Below are positions 22,884 to 33,566 of a stretch of 64,000 nucleotides of DNA, piece by piece. A program made the translations under genes and the position numbers. This DNA comes from Rhizomucor pusillus. Lineage: Eukaryota > Mucoromycota > Mucoromycetes > Mucorales > Lichtheimiaceae. The stretch's first letter is position 1, and each line of letters opens with the position of its first letter. The stretch spans positions 173,229 to 237,228 of the forward strand of contig FWWN02000701.1 in assembly GCA_900175165.2 (NCBI GenBank), given 5' to 3'. The notes under the pieces are model-generated. The model worked only from the letters and a program-made list of their open reading frames with translations, had not been told where the DNA came from and did not search any database.

Positions 22884-24662
22884 TTATGCGGGCGGCAAGA
22901 CATGGTTGAGGAAACGGCAAGTTTCATGGACTGTTGCACAGCGGAGTAGTCGATTTTGTACGTGAGCGTCAACTTCCATGAGAACTTCTTGCGCAGATGG
23001 TCGTGTGTTCGGGTTCTCATCCAGTAGCCAAGCGACCAAGCCGCGCATGTACATGGTGGGGTAACTGTAAGTGAAAGTCGGACTTGGTTCATCGAGGATG
23101 GTTGCAAAGAGTTCCATCTCGTCCTTGATAAGGTAGTGCGGAGGTACGCGATCCATCATTTCAATGACTGTGATACCGAGTGACCACATGTCAATCTTTT
23201 CGTCGTAGTATTGTTCGCGGATAACTTCCGGAGCCATCCATTTGCTGGTGCCAAGTCTCTCGTAATTCTTCCTATTGGTGCGTGTGGCAAGACCGAAGTC
23301 GGCTACAACGATTGCGAGACACGTTTGAGTTATTCGTGCATGCATGCAAGCCGCCGGGCATATTAAGAAAACGTACCTAATTTGACTTCGCCGTTCCATC
23401 CCAGCAAAAGATTCTCACACTTTACATCTCTGTGGATAAATCCCTTTCCGTGGAGATAGGCAAGTGCCTTGAGAGTCTCGGATGTGATGTAGATGGCATA
23501 TTCTTCGGGGATGCCACGCTGGCATAGCACGGCAAAGACCGAGCAGCGCATCAAATCCATGGCAATCCAGACATCGTCGCGCCAGATGCTGACTTCTCTA
23601 AGTTTGATCAAGTTGGGGTGACCTGTTGCCATGATACGCAGCTCGCGGATGATGGCTGCGCGGTACTCGCGATCGGGGTCAAGACGGCATCGCTTAATAG
23701 CAAGCAGCAGCTTCTTCTTGTATCGATGCGTCGCGCGTACGACGGAACCATTTACACTGCAAGGAAAGTGTTACAGGATATGTATCTCAATATAGTATCA
23801 GTCAAAGTTTAAGCTTACCCAGTACCAATCTCTTTAAAGTCGGTGTACTTGTTGTTAGGATCCAGGGATGATACTTGGATTTTCGGCAATGCCTTGCGTA
23901 TTCTCCGCTCAAACAAGTTCTCCGCCTTCGCAACTAGAGGAGGAGGCTGCGGGATCTCGGATTGCGGTCCGACGGGTATCCATGGTCGCTTGGAGATGTT
24001 CTTGCTTGGGTTGGATTGACGTAGACTGTATGTCTTCTCTGCAGGGATATATGGCTCAGGTTTGAGGAAGGCATTGCCTAGAATATCTGGAATTTGGTAG
24101 AATCCAGGGGGACGCCAGGCCTCCTACACATAGAAGATGAGGATGTAGTGTCAGTCTATGCGGACTAAATTCGTTGGTAAAGTTAAGCCAGAGAGTGTGT
24201 ATTCATATTCATCGCCGCGCACACATAATCTCTCTCTGATTAAGACAGATTATATTTACCTTGGTGCGACCTTGCGATACTACGCTGCAAGCGGCTCGGG
24301 AACCAGTGCTGTTGAGCGATGTTCGTCGAAGACATCCAGTGGAGCGTCTCTTTATCGTCATGTCGATTGTCATGATGTCGGATGATTTACGTTTAGCCAT
24401 AGCGGAGCGTCGAGCTTGGTTGTCAGCTGTTGTCAAAGATTTGGACTTTCTGAGATCGCCCAGGGATGTCCGTTTTCCAGTCAAAAGACCAGGTGCATAC
24501 TAGTAGTAGATGAAGCACATGGGGAGATATTCTCAGTAAACACTTGCTAAGAATAGATGGAGGCAACATTTGTTGCAGACATACCCTAGATTTTTCCTTT
24601 GCACCATTGATTGCCTCTCTGCCACGAGCAGTATGTTCAGCAAGGTGTGAATAGTGAAGCAT
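22884..24662 (-). CDS. STE20/PAK-like serine/threonine kinase
   Basis: Signalling kinase of the STE20 group. Five exons in consistent phase (24662-24585, 24499-24260, 24123-23819, 23756-23377, 23302-22884) give 473 residues. The start is MLHYSHLAEHTARGREAING. The N-terminal 200 residues are basic and Ser-rich, with possible phosphorylation clusters (GKRTSLGDLRKSKS). I see no CRIB motif, so regulation by Cdc42 or Rac is not shown. The kinase domain has the loop EIGTGVNGSVV, lysine LAIKRC, catalytic FIHRDVKCENLLL, ADFGLAT, activation segment GTSKWMAPEV and SLGITVIEMMDRVPPHY. These read as PAK-like but with an unusual hinge (MDLMRCSVFAVLCQRG). The last 40 residues (VLMEVDAHVQNRLLRCA) extend past the fold. 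Substrate and pathway are unknown. Confidence 0.85.
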
Positions 24663-25621
24663 GTTGTGAGAGCGGTGATGCACGTCTAGAGGAGAAAAAG
24701 AAAGGAAGAATGCAGCAACTTACGGAATTTATACGACAAATGTGTTGTACAAAAGAGTAGCACCTTTTTTTCTTCTGCTGTTGAATGATGCTGATCAGCA
24801 TACACACCGCGGATGTGCTTCTCCAGAAATGGCCAGATGTACAACTGCAAAGAGACACAAACAGAAAACCAAATTTCTGGGGCAGTTTCCCCTCCTCCCC
24901 CTGCATTTCCTACTCAGTACTTTAGGGTCTTTGTTCGTCTTAGCATGTAGAAGAAAGGGTTCGTTGTCTATCAATTTACAATTTATTTGCTGTCCATAGT
25001 AACGTTGAACGTGCCTAGAGTGTGGGGCGGAGTTGCGACCTGTTCACAACGTGTCCTTGTCCTACCTGTACCCAAGGATCCTGTTTGTTGCCTCATGCAT
25101 AACTTGTTCATCACCGGATGCATATCCCCGTGCAGCAGCAGTGACCGCGATATTTGACACAAAAACGCAAGCAAACAAAGCGACTGTTTACTTGCCACAG
25201 ATATGTCTGGACAGGAGAAATCGAATAACATCATCTAGAGCTTTGCCGATATATATATACACAGACCATTGAATGTTACATCTCACACGTGGGTAAAACG
25301 TGGCTCATCTAAATGAATCAATATGAGTGCTTCGACGTACGTTCTAAAACTGAGCTTTATCCGGTCCCATTGTTCCTCCTGATTTATGTGTTTAGATTTG
25401 CTTTGCTGTACCATTGAAATCGTTGGGCTCCAAATAATTCGATCTGGCATCTTTCCAAAAATACGGTATATTCTATACCTTAGATTGTGTACTAAAACTT
25501 TCCGCAATCAATTTAATTCTTAGCATCACAAAAATTGTCGGTATAAGTGTGCTTCGGTTTCATTAATCAAACAATTTAACAATGTGTCGCACTACAAAAG
25601 GATACAATCATTATTGACGAT
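24663..25621. other. Intergenic region
   Basis: About 960 bp separating the STE20-like kinase from the small protein gene on the same strand. Several short frames exist, but none has a credible start plus composition or splice partners. It presumably holds the kinase promoter and the 3' end of the next gene. Confidence 0.5.
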
Positions 25622-26033
25622 TTATACTTGATCGAGATCGCGTTTTACAGGTCGTTGGGGCACACGCGGAGGGTGAACAGTGTGTCCAAACGCTTCTTCA
25701 GTACCGTGCACGTTGCTACTGCTGTCTTTTTTGCTAGGCCGCTTTTTGGAAGCTTGGACAGAGCCACTACTGTCTTCCGACTCTTGAAACTGCTGCTGTA
25801 GCTCGCGTTCATCTGCACTATCTACCGTTCCATAGGCACTGGTGTAGAGTTCAGGATGTTCGCGTGCAGACTTGGTATGATTCCACGGGTCTTGCCCAAG
25901 ATGCTCATGGTGCTGCTTCCACGGGGCTACTCTCCGCATTAATCTGGCCGTTTACATTGTTTTATGCGGCCGTCTGTTTACCTTCATTTTTGCCAGGTGG
26001 CGACGCTGAGTAATCAGGTTGCGGGTGAGCCAT
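25622..26033 (-). CDS. Hypothetical small hydrophilic protein
   Basis: Two exons, 26033-25982 and 25926-25622, joined by a 55-nt GT-AG intron in phase, give 118 residues beginning MAHPQPDYSASPPGKNE and continuing APWKQHHEHLGQDPWNHT. The middle (REHPELYTSAYGTVDSADE) and the Lys/Ser-rich C-terminal half are hydrophilic, with no membrane segment or signal peptide. A later ATG at 25939 would start inside the proposed intron and give 105 residues. I do not recognise the family. Confidence 0.5.
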
Positions 26034-26637
26034 TAAGTGTTTACAGAAAATGGATGGAAGCCTGGCAAGCCTCTGCTTAAGTACCCTCCAAACCCATGTA
26101 AAACGCTTTTTCTCTCATCTTCTGAGTTGGATCATCATTTATCCACCAGACACAGGAAGTGCCTTGCCGACGAAGGTTGGGGTCTTTCAATGACTGTATC
26201 CAGTGCATTTGGATGAAATATATCTGACACAAACACGTCATCTTTAGATAAATTATGTTATGCTTTCGTACTTGCGATTGGTTTCCGAAGACCTCTATGT
26301 ATATTAGAGGACACATTGATACAAATGCTTATGGATGCAATCATGAAAGGTATTCACTAGGCGGTAACGTTGCGTTGCAGCAACTGACTTCATGGGCACA
26401 TGTCTGCAATCTTGTATTCAATGAATTGATTGCAAGACATTCCACCGGTCTAAAAATCTGTAGAAGAAATTCTGAAGACATTTCCTGTGAGCGGGCAAGA
26501 GTCTAAGAAATCGAGTTTTATTGAGGATGCGCGAAAAACCATATAATCTTTTCACAGAGTGAAGTCTCCCCTATAACAATAGATTTCGTCCTGAAGCGCG
26601 TCTCCAGAGAAACCGCTATTGCTTTGACGACTGCAAC
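26034..26637. other. Intergenic region
   Basis: No gene supported between the small minus-strand protein and the PD-(D/E)XK-like gene; both strands carry many stops. It probably contains the two divergent promoters. Confidence 0.5.
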
Positions 26638-28847
26638 ATGGATAGGCTCTCGACTTATTGGAGCGAGAAACCACGCTCTTCCTGGAGCTTGCTTGATTAT
26701 GACATGGCAAAAGTAAAACAAACTCCAGACATCACGAAGCATGCGGCGCATTCCCTCTTTGCTAAGGACCTGGATACATTGGAGGCCTCAAATTCAAATA
26801 ACAGAGATGTCCTGAGCTCCATCCTCATCCTCCGAAAGCAACTCAAGGTAGACGTTTTGTGATATTTAAAAATACTATCTACTAATATGCTGCTTAGCGT
26901 GCCAACAGGAACAAGGAGATAACGAATTTCTGGGCGAAAGTCAAAGACGAACTTGCTGCGGAGGCACTCCAGAGCGCAGTTCGGGATGTATGTGCTTGTG
27001 TATATTGTTTGTCTGACTTTGTTTAACTCATGGCTTTCCTGACCGGCAGTTTGCGCTCACGAACGCCGTCAAAGGCAGCATAACTACAACGCTTGAGAAG
27101 GGCATAGAGGCCCAAGTAAGTAACTCAACATCATCATATAAGCACTGGCGCATCTGATATTAATGAACGAAAACAAGCAGGCGGAGTCGTCGACTTCTGA
27201 AGGAGAGTCGTAAATATTTACTAGGAAAACGTATGAGATGTAAGGCACCTAACAGTACTTGACAAAAGAAGGATGGGCAGGCAAGGCAAGAAGGTAAAAA
27301 CGGCCGGAAGTCATTGCCTTATATGTTGATGAGCTAACAATACCGTGTAGCGAGCACACGATGGACAGGAAGTCAAGAAAAGAAAAGCGAAAAGGAAGAA
27401 TATTCTTGCATCTGGAGGAGTGAGGAGTTGCGAGCTGAAGAATGATGCGTCTCGGGTAAGTATTAAGAAGTATGATGCGGCAAGGCAGACAATCCACCAA
27501 ACGTCTACTTTAATGTAGTGGATCGTTGAAGGTGTGGATATTTCAGGAGAGCTCATGGCGTACAGAGAAGAGGTCATGACAAAAGCTGAAGCACAGGCAC
27601 CGCTTAGTGAGCATGAAAGACTGTAAGAAAATTCGTCCATCGATATTATCCAAATGCTAAGCAATCTTACTGTGTGTAGTGCTGTCAACTTTACGTTTCA
27701 TGTTTGCGAACGATTTGAAAAATCAGGCATGATCATCTTGGGCAGAAAAATCCATCAGGCCGTGTTGAAGGATCTGGTACCTCGCGTGGGTCGGCAGTAT
27801 TTGCCACAGCAGGTGACCGCTTGGCTTGCAGATGTGCAGAAGGTATGTTTATAACCATTATCCTGGAAGTAACTTACTAACAGACAGTTTCTAGGCTATC
27901 GAGGTCGGAAACAATGCGAAGATGATAAAAAAAAGGTGCTCCGATACCTGAACAAAGCCTTTGAATCTGACGATCAGCCGCTGGTGAATCTTGCGGAGGT
28001 GCTTTACCGTATGTAAGTTTCATTTACTGTTTACCACGCTTAATGCATCCTGACATTCTTTATCAGCGCACCAAGATTCATGGCTTGGCAAGGCAACAGA
28101 GTCGTCGAAGGCACGTTTATTTTCAACCATATCAATGATATGGTGGACGTCCTCTTCGGCGAGTCCGATGTTTTGAGCTATGAATGGTAAATGCTGTAAT
28201 ACAAAACATCGGCTATTGCTAACTTATGCGAATCCAGGACGAACAAGGCGATGGCCAGCCTTGGGTTTAATGTTACGGACGACAGGAAAACGCCGCGGAA
28301 ACTGATTCCCGACTACGTCTCGTCCGTCACGGACCACAGAGGCCGCAGACTCGCAGTTTTCGTCATTGAAGTAAAAGCACCTGGGCGCAACAAATCAAGC
28401 GACGATTTCTGCAAAACTGCAGAAGAATTGAAGAGAATGGTTGATGCTTTTGCAAATTATGGCATGACCGACACTACGGTTTGTGGTCTTCTCGTCGATG
28501 GTAATGCGTAATCGGAGGGGTCGCTTTCGTCTACTGATTGCGCTCTGAAGGTTGGCACTGTAGGGCATTTAAAATGTCTCTGCAGCACGAAGCGCTGTAC
28601 CCCTTTGTGGAAATAGGAAATTTTCATCTCATAAGCCAAGTCAGCGATTTGCTCTTGCTGAAGTCAAACGTGGAGCACATGCTGCAGATCAAGGTACGCC
28701 GGCTAAGCGCTAGATGGCTTTCACATACATTGATTTTTCCTGCTGTAGAACTTGATTTTACAAACAGCGGACAAAATTGAGGAACAAGATTTGCGGCTCG
28801 TGCGCAGTCCCTGGATCCGGCCATCGTACGAGGTTGGTTACGATTAA
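26638..28847 (+). CDS. Multi-exon unknown protein with PD-(D/E)XK-like core
   Basis: About ten exons can be chained in one phase from MDRLSTYWSEKPRSSW (26638-26847) to SPWIRPSYEVGYD and a stop at 28845-28847. Segments include ITNFWAKVKDELAAEAL, VDISGELMAYREEVM, FLGYRGRKQCEDDKKK and FMAWQGNRVVEGTF. The core region (28.23-28.7 kb) has KLIPDYVSSV, then a short insert, then FVIEVKAPG. This spacing matches the PD-(D/E)XK nuclease fold: Asp of PD, Glu and Lys of EVK. It is followed by DDFCKTAEELKRMVDAF, CGLLVDG and DGWHCRAFKM. I recall similar large families in Mucoromycota, but function is unknown. One 235-nt intron (27116-27350) is needed to skip a stop-containing segment; if that is wrong, the gene is broken there. 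Confidence 0.6.
27240..27382. repeat. Dispersed repeat A, copy 1 (inside the upstream gene)
   Basis: This segment, from a GTAAGG donor-like site through AGAAGG...GATGAGCTAAC to GGAAGTCAAGAA, is closely matched at 29934-30077. Here it forms the 3' part of the long intron and the start of the next exon of the PD-(D/E)XK-like gene. Confidence 0.75.
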
Positions 28848-29249
28848 TCACATATCCTATTCCTCCCACTGTCTCGATTCAATCCTCTAAATCTCTATTT
28901 GATACTATGGTTACTTTTTCAAATTCACTATATACATGCCACAATACCTGTTTGTCTCTACGACCGTTGGAGAAACCCATTTTCGTTTACGATAGCACAC
29001 GTAAATGATCATCTAAGGAAAAGAAAGGGTGTCTATAAGAATGACATACACATAATCGCTGCGTTAGCAGCCTTTTAAACAAGTGTATGAAATGCGAGGC
29101 ATTCAGCGAGGATTGCAAAAGCCTGGGGAGATGTAAAACCCAAAACGTAGGATGTGCAAAAGGCGGGGTTGAAGCGGTGGCTCTGAATTTTGGGGAGGCG
29201 ACGTCAGCACTTCCGCATGGACATATTTTCCGTTTCTTGGTGACCTTTT

Positions 29250-29436
29250 GAAACCCTGCACTGCGGTGAGAAATTCCAGGCATTGATACCTTTGTGCCGG
29301 AGTGGGCAGAGGCACACCAGTGGCTCCCAACAGCGCATATGCTGCTACATCGTGCCCAGCACGGCGTGTGAGAAAGACCTGGGATTGGTACGTCCGTTCC
29401 GGGAGTGGGAAGTATTACGGATCGACCCGTATGCGT
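29250..29436 (+). pseudogene. Degenerate coding fragment, tandem copy 1
   Basis: Nearly identical to 29603-29788, offset by 353 bp. Relative to that copy it carries small indels (for example CAGTGGCTCCCAAC versus CAATGGCTACAAC), which break the frame that reads GIDTFVPEWAEAHQW. No start or complete gene remains. Confidence 0.7.
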
Positions 29437-29602
29437 GATGTAGGCAGTATGTGCTATTCAGTTTGTCCGACTATGCTAGAACTTGGTAAGTTGTCCTTGA
29501 TGACTACGATTTGTAGAGAGATGATATGCTAATCAACTTGTCAATTGTATAATGCGGATATCGTTTTCTTGAGTGTTCTCGATCGATGCCCTGGGTGTTC
29601 TT

Positions 29603-29788
29603 GAAGCCCTGCACTGCGGTGAGAAATTCCAGGCATTGATACCTTCGTGCCGGAGTGGGCAGAGGCACACCAATGGCTACAACAGCGCATATGCTGCTAC
29701 ATCGTGCCCAGCACGGCGTGTGAGAAAGACCTGGGATTGATACGTTTGCTCCGGGAGTGGGAAGTATTACGGATCGACCCGTATGCGT
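29603..29788 (+). pseudogene. Degenerate coding fragment, tandem copy 2
   Basis: One frame is open and protein-like through the copy: IPGIDTFVPEWAEAH, then WLQQRICCYIVPSTACEKD, then LGLIRLLREWEVLRIDPYA. It begins after a possible intron end (AATTCCAG). No start codon, terminal exon or recognised domain is present, so it is called a fragment. The parent family is unknown to me. Confidence 0.6.
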
Positions 29789-29933
29789 CTGAGTTAATCA
29801 GCGCTTCTGTAAATCGTCATGATTAGGTCTTTGCAGAGAGAGGTGTATCGGCTTATACGACAGGTATAGCATTGTGAAGTCATCGTAGCGATCCATGGAT
29901 ACTCCAACGACAGGAGAGAAAAGCCTATGGGAC

Positions 29934-30077
29934 GTAAGGCGATGGATAGTACTTTATAAAGAAAAGAGGATGGGCAGGGAAGGCAAGAAGGTAAAAACGA
30001 CTGGAAGTCATGGTCTTGTATATCGATGAGCTAACATTAGCTGTGCAGCAAGCCGACAGAGAGGAAGTCAAGAACAG
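29934..30077. repeat. Dispersed repeat A, copy 2
   Basis: Matches 27240-27382 over its whole length with substitutions and small indels, keeping GTAAGG at its start, a GTGCAG acceptor and the following exon start reading QADREEVK. It therefore looks like the remnant of a paralogue of the upstream PD-(D/E)XK-like gene. Confidence 0.72.
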
Positions 30078-30733
30078 TCTTTCGGGCCGTCATTTTCCTT
30101 AATTCCTTTCCTTTATTTATGTTCCTTCTCGATTATGTTTTAAGTCCTTCTTGTTGGAAGCAATGTGTGGCAATATATGAGAGCATGGATAAATGCTATG
30201 CAGATATTTCCTGATGTCAAAATTTCGATGTTGTTCTGTTATGTTGTTTCGATTGTACATCTGGCAAAGTAGCGCCAATACCTAACTAAATTACAATGGA
30301 AGCAATTTGTCATGAATCTGAGTTGTGAGATCTGGAATAAATGCGTGAGCATGAACAGGATCATAACATGGGAATCATTATTTCGCAAGACCGTTCAGCA
30401 GCTTCTGATGAGGGAAGATATGCAGATGAGGATATCAATGTGAAAAAGGAAGACGTCGATAAAGCTCACAAGATTTTGTACCTTCTGCTGAGGGCATGCT
30501 CCCAATTTTACTATTGATATCTACAAGTATCTGGAATATCCCACGAGGAATCATGGACCATTTTTTGCTTTAGCTATTCTTCTTTTCTGTGGTATCTTCC
30601 GGTGAAAGTCGACAGGAAGCCAGGATATGGCCTTAGTTAGGTGGGTAAGCCACATTGTGCCTGAACCCGTCGCTGCATTTTGCAGGCTCGTCTAAATCCA
30701 GACCTTACCGAAACAACTGACCGCGATCGCCAA

Positions 30734-31911
30734 ATGGGTTCTACTTTTGAAAAACTGCCTTTGCAACTACATGAAGCTTTTGCATTTTACCTAGAGCCTA
30801 GTGAAATCTTGTCAATCGCGCTTGCTTCCAAATTACTCTGCAGTTACTACTTGGGACAACAGCTTTGGAAGAGGTTATTATTGGACGTTTGATATATGAA
30901 CTATCCAGACTAACAAAGGAACAGCAAGACGAACGCAGAATATGGCGACCTCTTTCGCATATACAATATACTTACAAAAGCTGCTGGTTTGGAGCTTACT
31001 TCAAACTTGAAAGAGAAATATTCCAGCGAACCGTTAGACTGGAAAGAACATTATCGTATCAAGACATCCAAGCTCGCCAAGGCAGACGTTGATGCGCTGG
31101 CAGACCGCGCCGAACACGAGTTCTTACAAGCTCAGAGATTTTTGAAAACATTTGAAAACGATGCTGACGTCGCGGTCTTGAATGAAGTAGCATCGAAAAT
31201 GATGGATATCCTTGGTATGTTAGACTGCCTTGCATGACTACTTGCAACAAGTGGCTAATGGTCTATGACCACACAGATATGTTCCCGGATCACCCGGGAT
31301 GCTACTATATTCTGGGCTTCATTCTTTTCGTTCTTAACAGGCTCGAAGAAGCAACTGTACTATTAAAAATGGGTCGCACGATAGACCCGGGATTTGAACC
31401 ATTCAACGGTGAGTGAAGAAACACGGGTGCAAAACTCAAGCATGTTTGTGCTGAACTACTAGGATCGCTCCATAGAGCTTGAAGAAGAGATCGAGAGAAT
31501 TTTACGTGGATACAAAGGCGAGCAAGATGAAGTTCCCTTGTTGGATGATGAAATGCTTTCGGAACAACTCAAAGAAGTGCTACTAGAGATCTTTGACAAG
31601 TTTGATCAAGACAAGGATGGCGCATTGAAACCCGAAGAGTTGAGCGACTTCATATTTACAACTAACGGGTCGCATCCACCAGCACCCTTTTTACGTCAGA
31701 TGGGTCAACGTTTTGGAAGCAACTCTCGAGGCTGGTTATCGAGGGACGGATTCTTGGTAAGGTCTGAGATATAGAAAATAGGATCGCATTCTCACTATTT
31801 GTGCAGGCATTTTATTTGGAGCAAACATTGGATGATCCATCCGAAACGAGGAACGATCTGAATGTACATGGTTATGACTCTCATTCGCTCAGAAAGAGGA
31901 TGGAGGAGTGA
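30734..31911 (+). CDS. F-box-like, TPR-like and EF-hand protein
   Basis: Several exons chain from MGSTFEKLPLQLHEAFAFYL to HSLRKRMEE and a stop at 31909-31911. The N-terminal 50 residues look like an F-box (LPLQL...LEPSEILSIALASKLL...LWK), which would bind Skp1 in an SCF ubiquitin ligase. The middle (EHEFLQAQRFLKTFE; DHPGCYYILGFILFVLNRLEEA) resembles a TPR pair. Then comes a canonical EF-hand loop DQDKDGALKPEEL near 31.60 kb. A second half-site (NSRGWLSRDGF) may be a degenerate partner hand. This order of domains is not one I can name; a calcium-responsive ubiquitin-ligase adaptor is inference. An upstream in-frame TTG at 30680 was not used as a start. Confidence 0.7.
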
Positions 31912-32026
31912 AAAGATCTGTGTAACGTTCTGTGCGAGCAGGACACCAAACTTTAGTCTCTACTTACTCCCTCCATTGACCATTTGTATATACACACAAT
32001 AACCTAAATCTTCTCCTTACCTCTCC

Positions 32027-32871
32027 ATGGATTCACCTGTTATACATTATAATCGTGCCGAATACATTGAGACTGTTAGTCCTCGAACGTAATCATCCAG
32101 ACGATCTGATTAACGCTGGCATTGCTCTAGGATACAGGAAACAAAGTGTCACGCGCGTCTATCATTTGTGGCAGTCAAAACATTATTCTCGGCGGAAAAG
32201 TATGGAAGATCGGTGCAATGACCGGCCGTGGACTAACGACGGCTGCAGACTATAATCCAGAATCAATGCGTGATCAGGGGAGATCTACGGCGAACTGGTG
32301 GGGGCCACGCTGTCGTAATTGCTATAGGTCGTTACTGCTTATTGTCTCAAGGTTCTATTATCCGACCGCCTTACAAGACATATAAAGGGTAATGTGTCTA
32401 TGTATATAGTGCCATGCAGTGACTAATGACATGGACATGTAGGATATTCAGCTACTACCCGATGAAAATTGGAGATCATGTTACTATTGGTGAAAACAGT
32501 ATCATTGAAGCTGCTACTATCGGCTCACATGTTACCATCGGCAAAAACTGCATTATCGTAAGATTGCGAATGAACATCTTACAAAAGGCCGTTTCTTAAT
32601 CTAATATCATCATTGAAACAAGGGCCGCTTCGCTATTATCAAGGATTGCTGTTGTATTACTGATAACACCGTTATACCCCCAAACACTGTTGTACCATCG
32701 TTCTCTGTATACTCAGGTTCACCAGGTACGTCGCTTTATATTGATATATAAGAAGTAACATTGATTTATGCATTCGTAGGGCGTTACCAGGATGAATTAC
32801 CAGAATGCACCCAGGAACTTTACGAAAATAAGACCAAAGATTATTATGCAAAATTTTGTGCAAAAGACTAA
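32027..32871 (+). CDS. DCTN5: Dynactin subunit 5 (p25)
   Basis: Pointed-end complex subunit of dynactin, the dynein cofactor for microtubule transport and nuclear positioning in hyphae. Exons read [16 protein letters not shown], then [95 protein letters not shown] and [16 protein letters not shown]. The repeated hexapeptides form a left-handed beta-helix (gamma-carbonic-anhydrase-like). The conserved RPP and DCC sites and the [10 protein letters not shown] tail identify p25 rather than p27. The stop is at 32869-32871. Confidence 0.92.
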
Positions 32872-33566
32872 ATAAAATGGACTTCGTGACAACACTGGGA
32901 AATGTTTGCATATTTGAGAACACAGTTTTGCAATCTTGAAGTATTGAAAAGTATCCAGTTTTTGTACTTATATAAGCAGAATAATGTACGCTTACGTTAG
33001 CAACGCGAATTCGATTGAATGAATAGTTAACTTACAGTATTGGCTATGGCTCGATAAACTATGAAAGATGTAGTACAAAAGGCATCGTTGCTCGATGTTA
33101 AGCAATTTTCGTACACTCTCTTCCGCTACGCAGAAGAAAAGTCTGCCATGCAATAAAGTTTCCACGGAGGACAGCAAACCATTGCCTGAATGTCGGCAAT
33201 TTCGAGTTTTTACGGCAAGTCGCCAAACTAAAACATTGCATAGAATCCCTAGCATTGCAAATTTAACGCAGCTGCATGTAAAACTCAGTAGGAATCCTGT
33301 AGAGATCCTGTCAACGTTGTTCCACATCGCAAAGCGTGATCCAAGTTATGCAAAGGGTCTCCCCCATTGCCGCGAATTTCTTGATCCGCCGTTTGCATAA
33401 TAACTAAGTAACTGCAGCGCTACGCATATATGATATTTTATCCATCTCGATCCGCTGAAATGATTCTATTGCTTTTTCATTATGATTGTCAACATTATAA
33501 AGTACAGTTGAATCCATACGATAATTCCCATACAGATTACACCGCGTGTTGGCTAATGATACATTA
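32872..33566. other. Convergent intergenic region, DCTN5 / argJ
   Basis: About 700 bp between the 3' ends of two genes. An ATG-led plus frame at 33095-33400 (101 codons) overlaps a similar-sized minus frame and has no recognisable domain; I do not call it a gene. Confidence 0.5.

Larger units (their letters stand above)
28848..30733. other. Degenerate region downstream of the PD-(D/E)XK-like gene
   Basis: No intact gene. It holds two tandem copies of a degenerate coding fragment (29250-29436 and 29603-29788) and a displaced copy of an intron/exon piece of the upstream gene (29934-30077). The rest is stop-rich and looks like decayed sequence. Confidence 0.6.

Noticed and set aside
24663..24683. 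Extension of the STE20-like kinase start to 24683
   Set aside because: The codon there is GTG; nuclear fungal genes use ATG, which is present in frame at 24662.
33095..33400. 101-codon ATG frame between DCTN5 and argJ
   Set aside because: An equally long frame overlaps on the other strand, no domain is recognised, and the region is expected to be two 3' UTRs.
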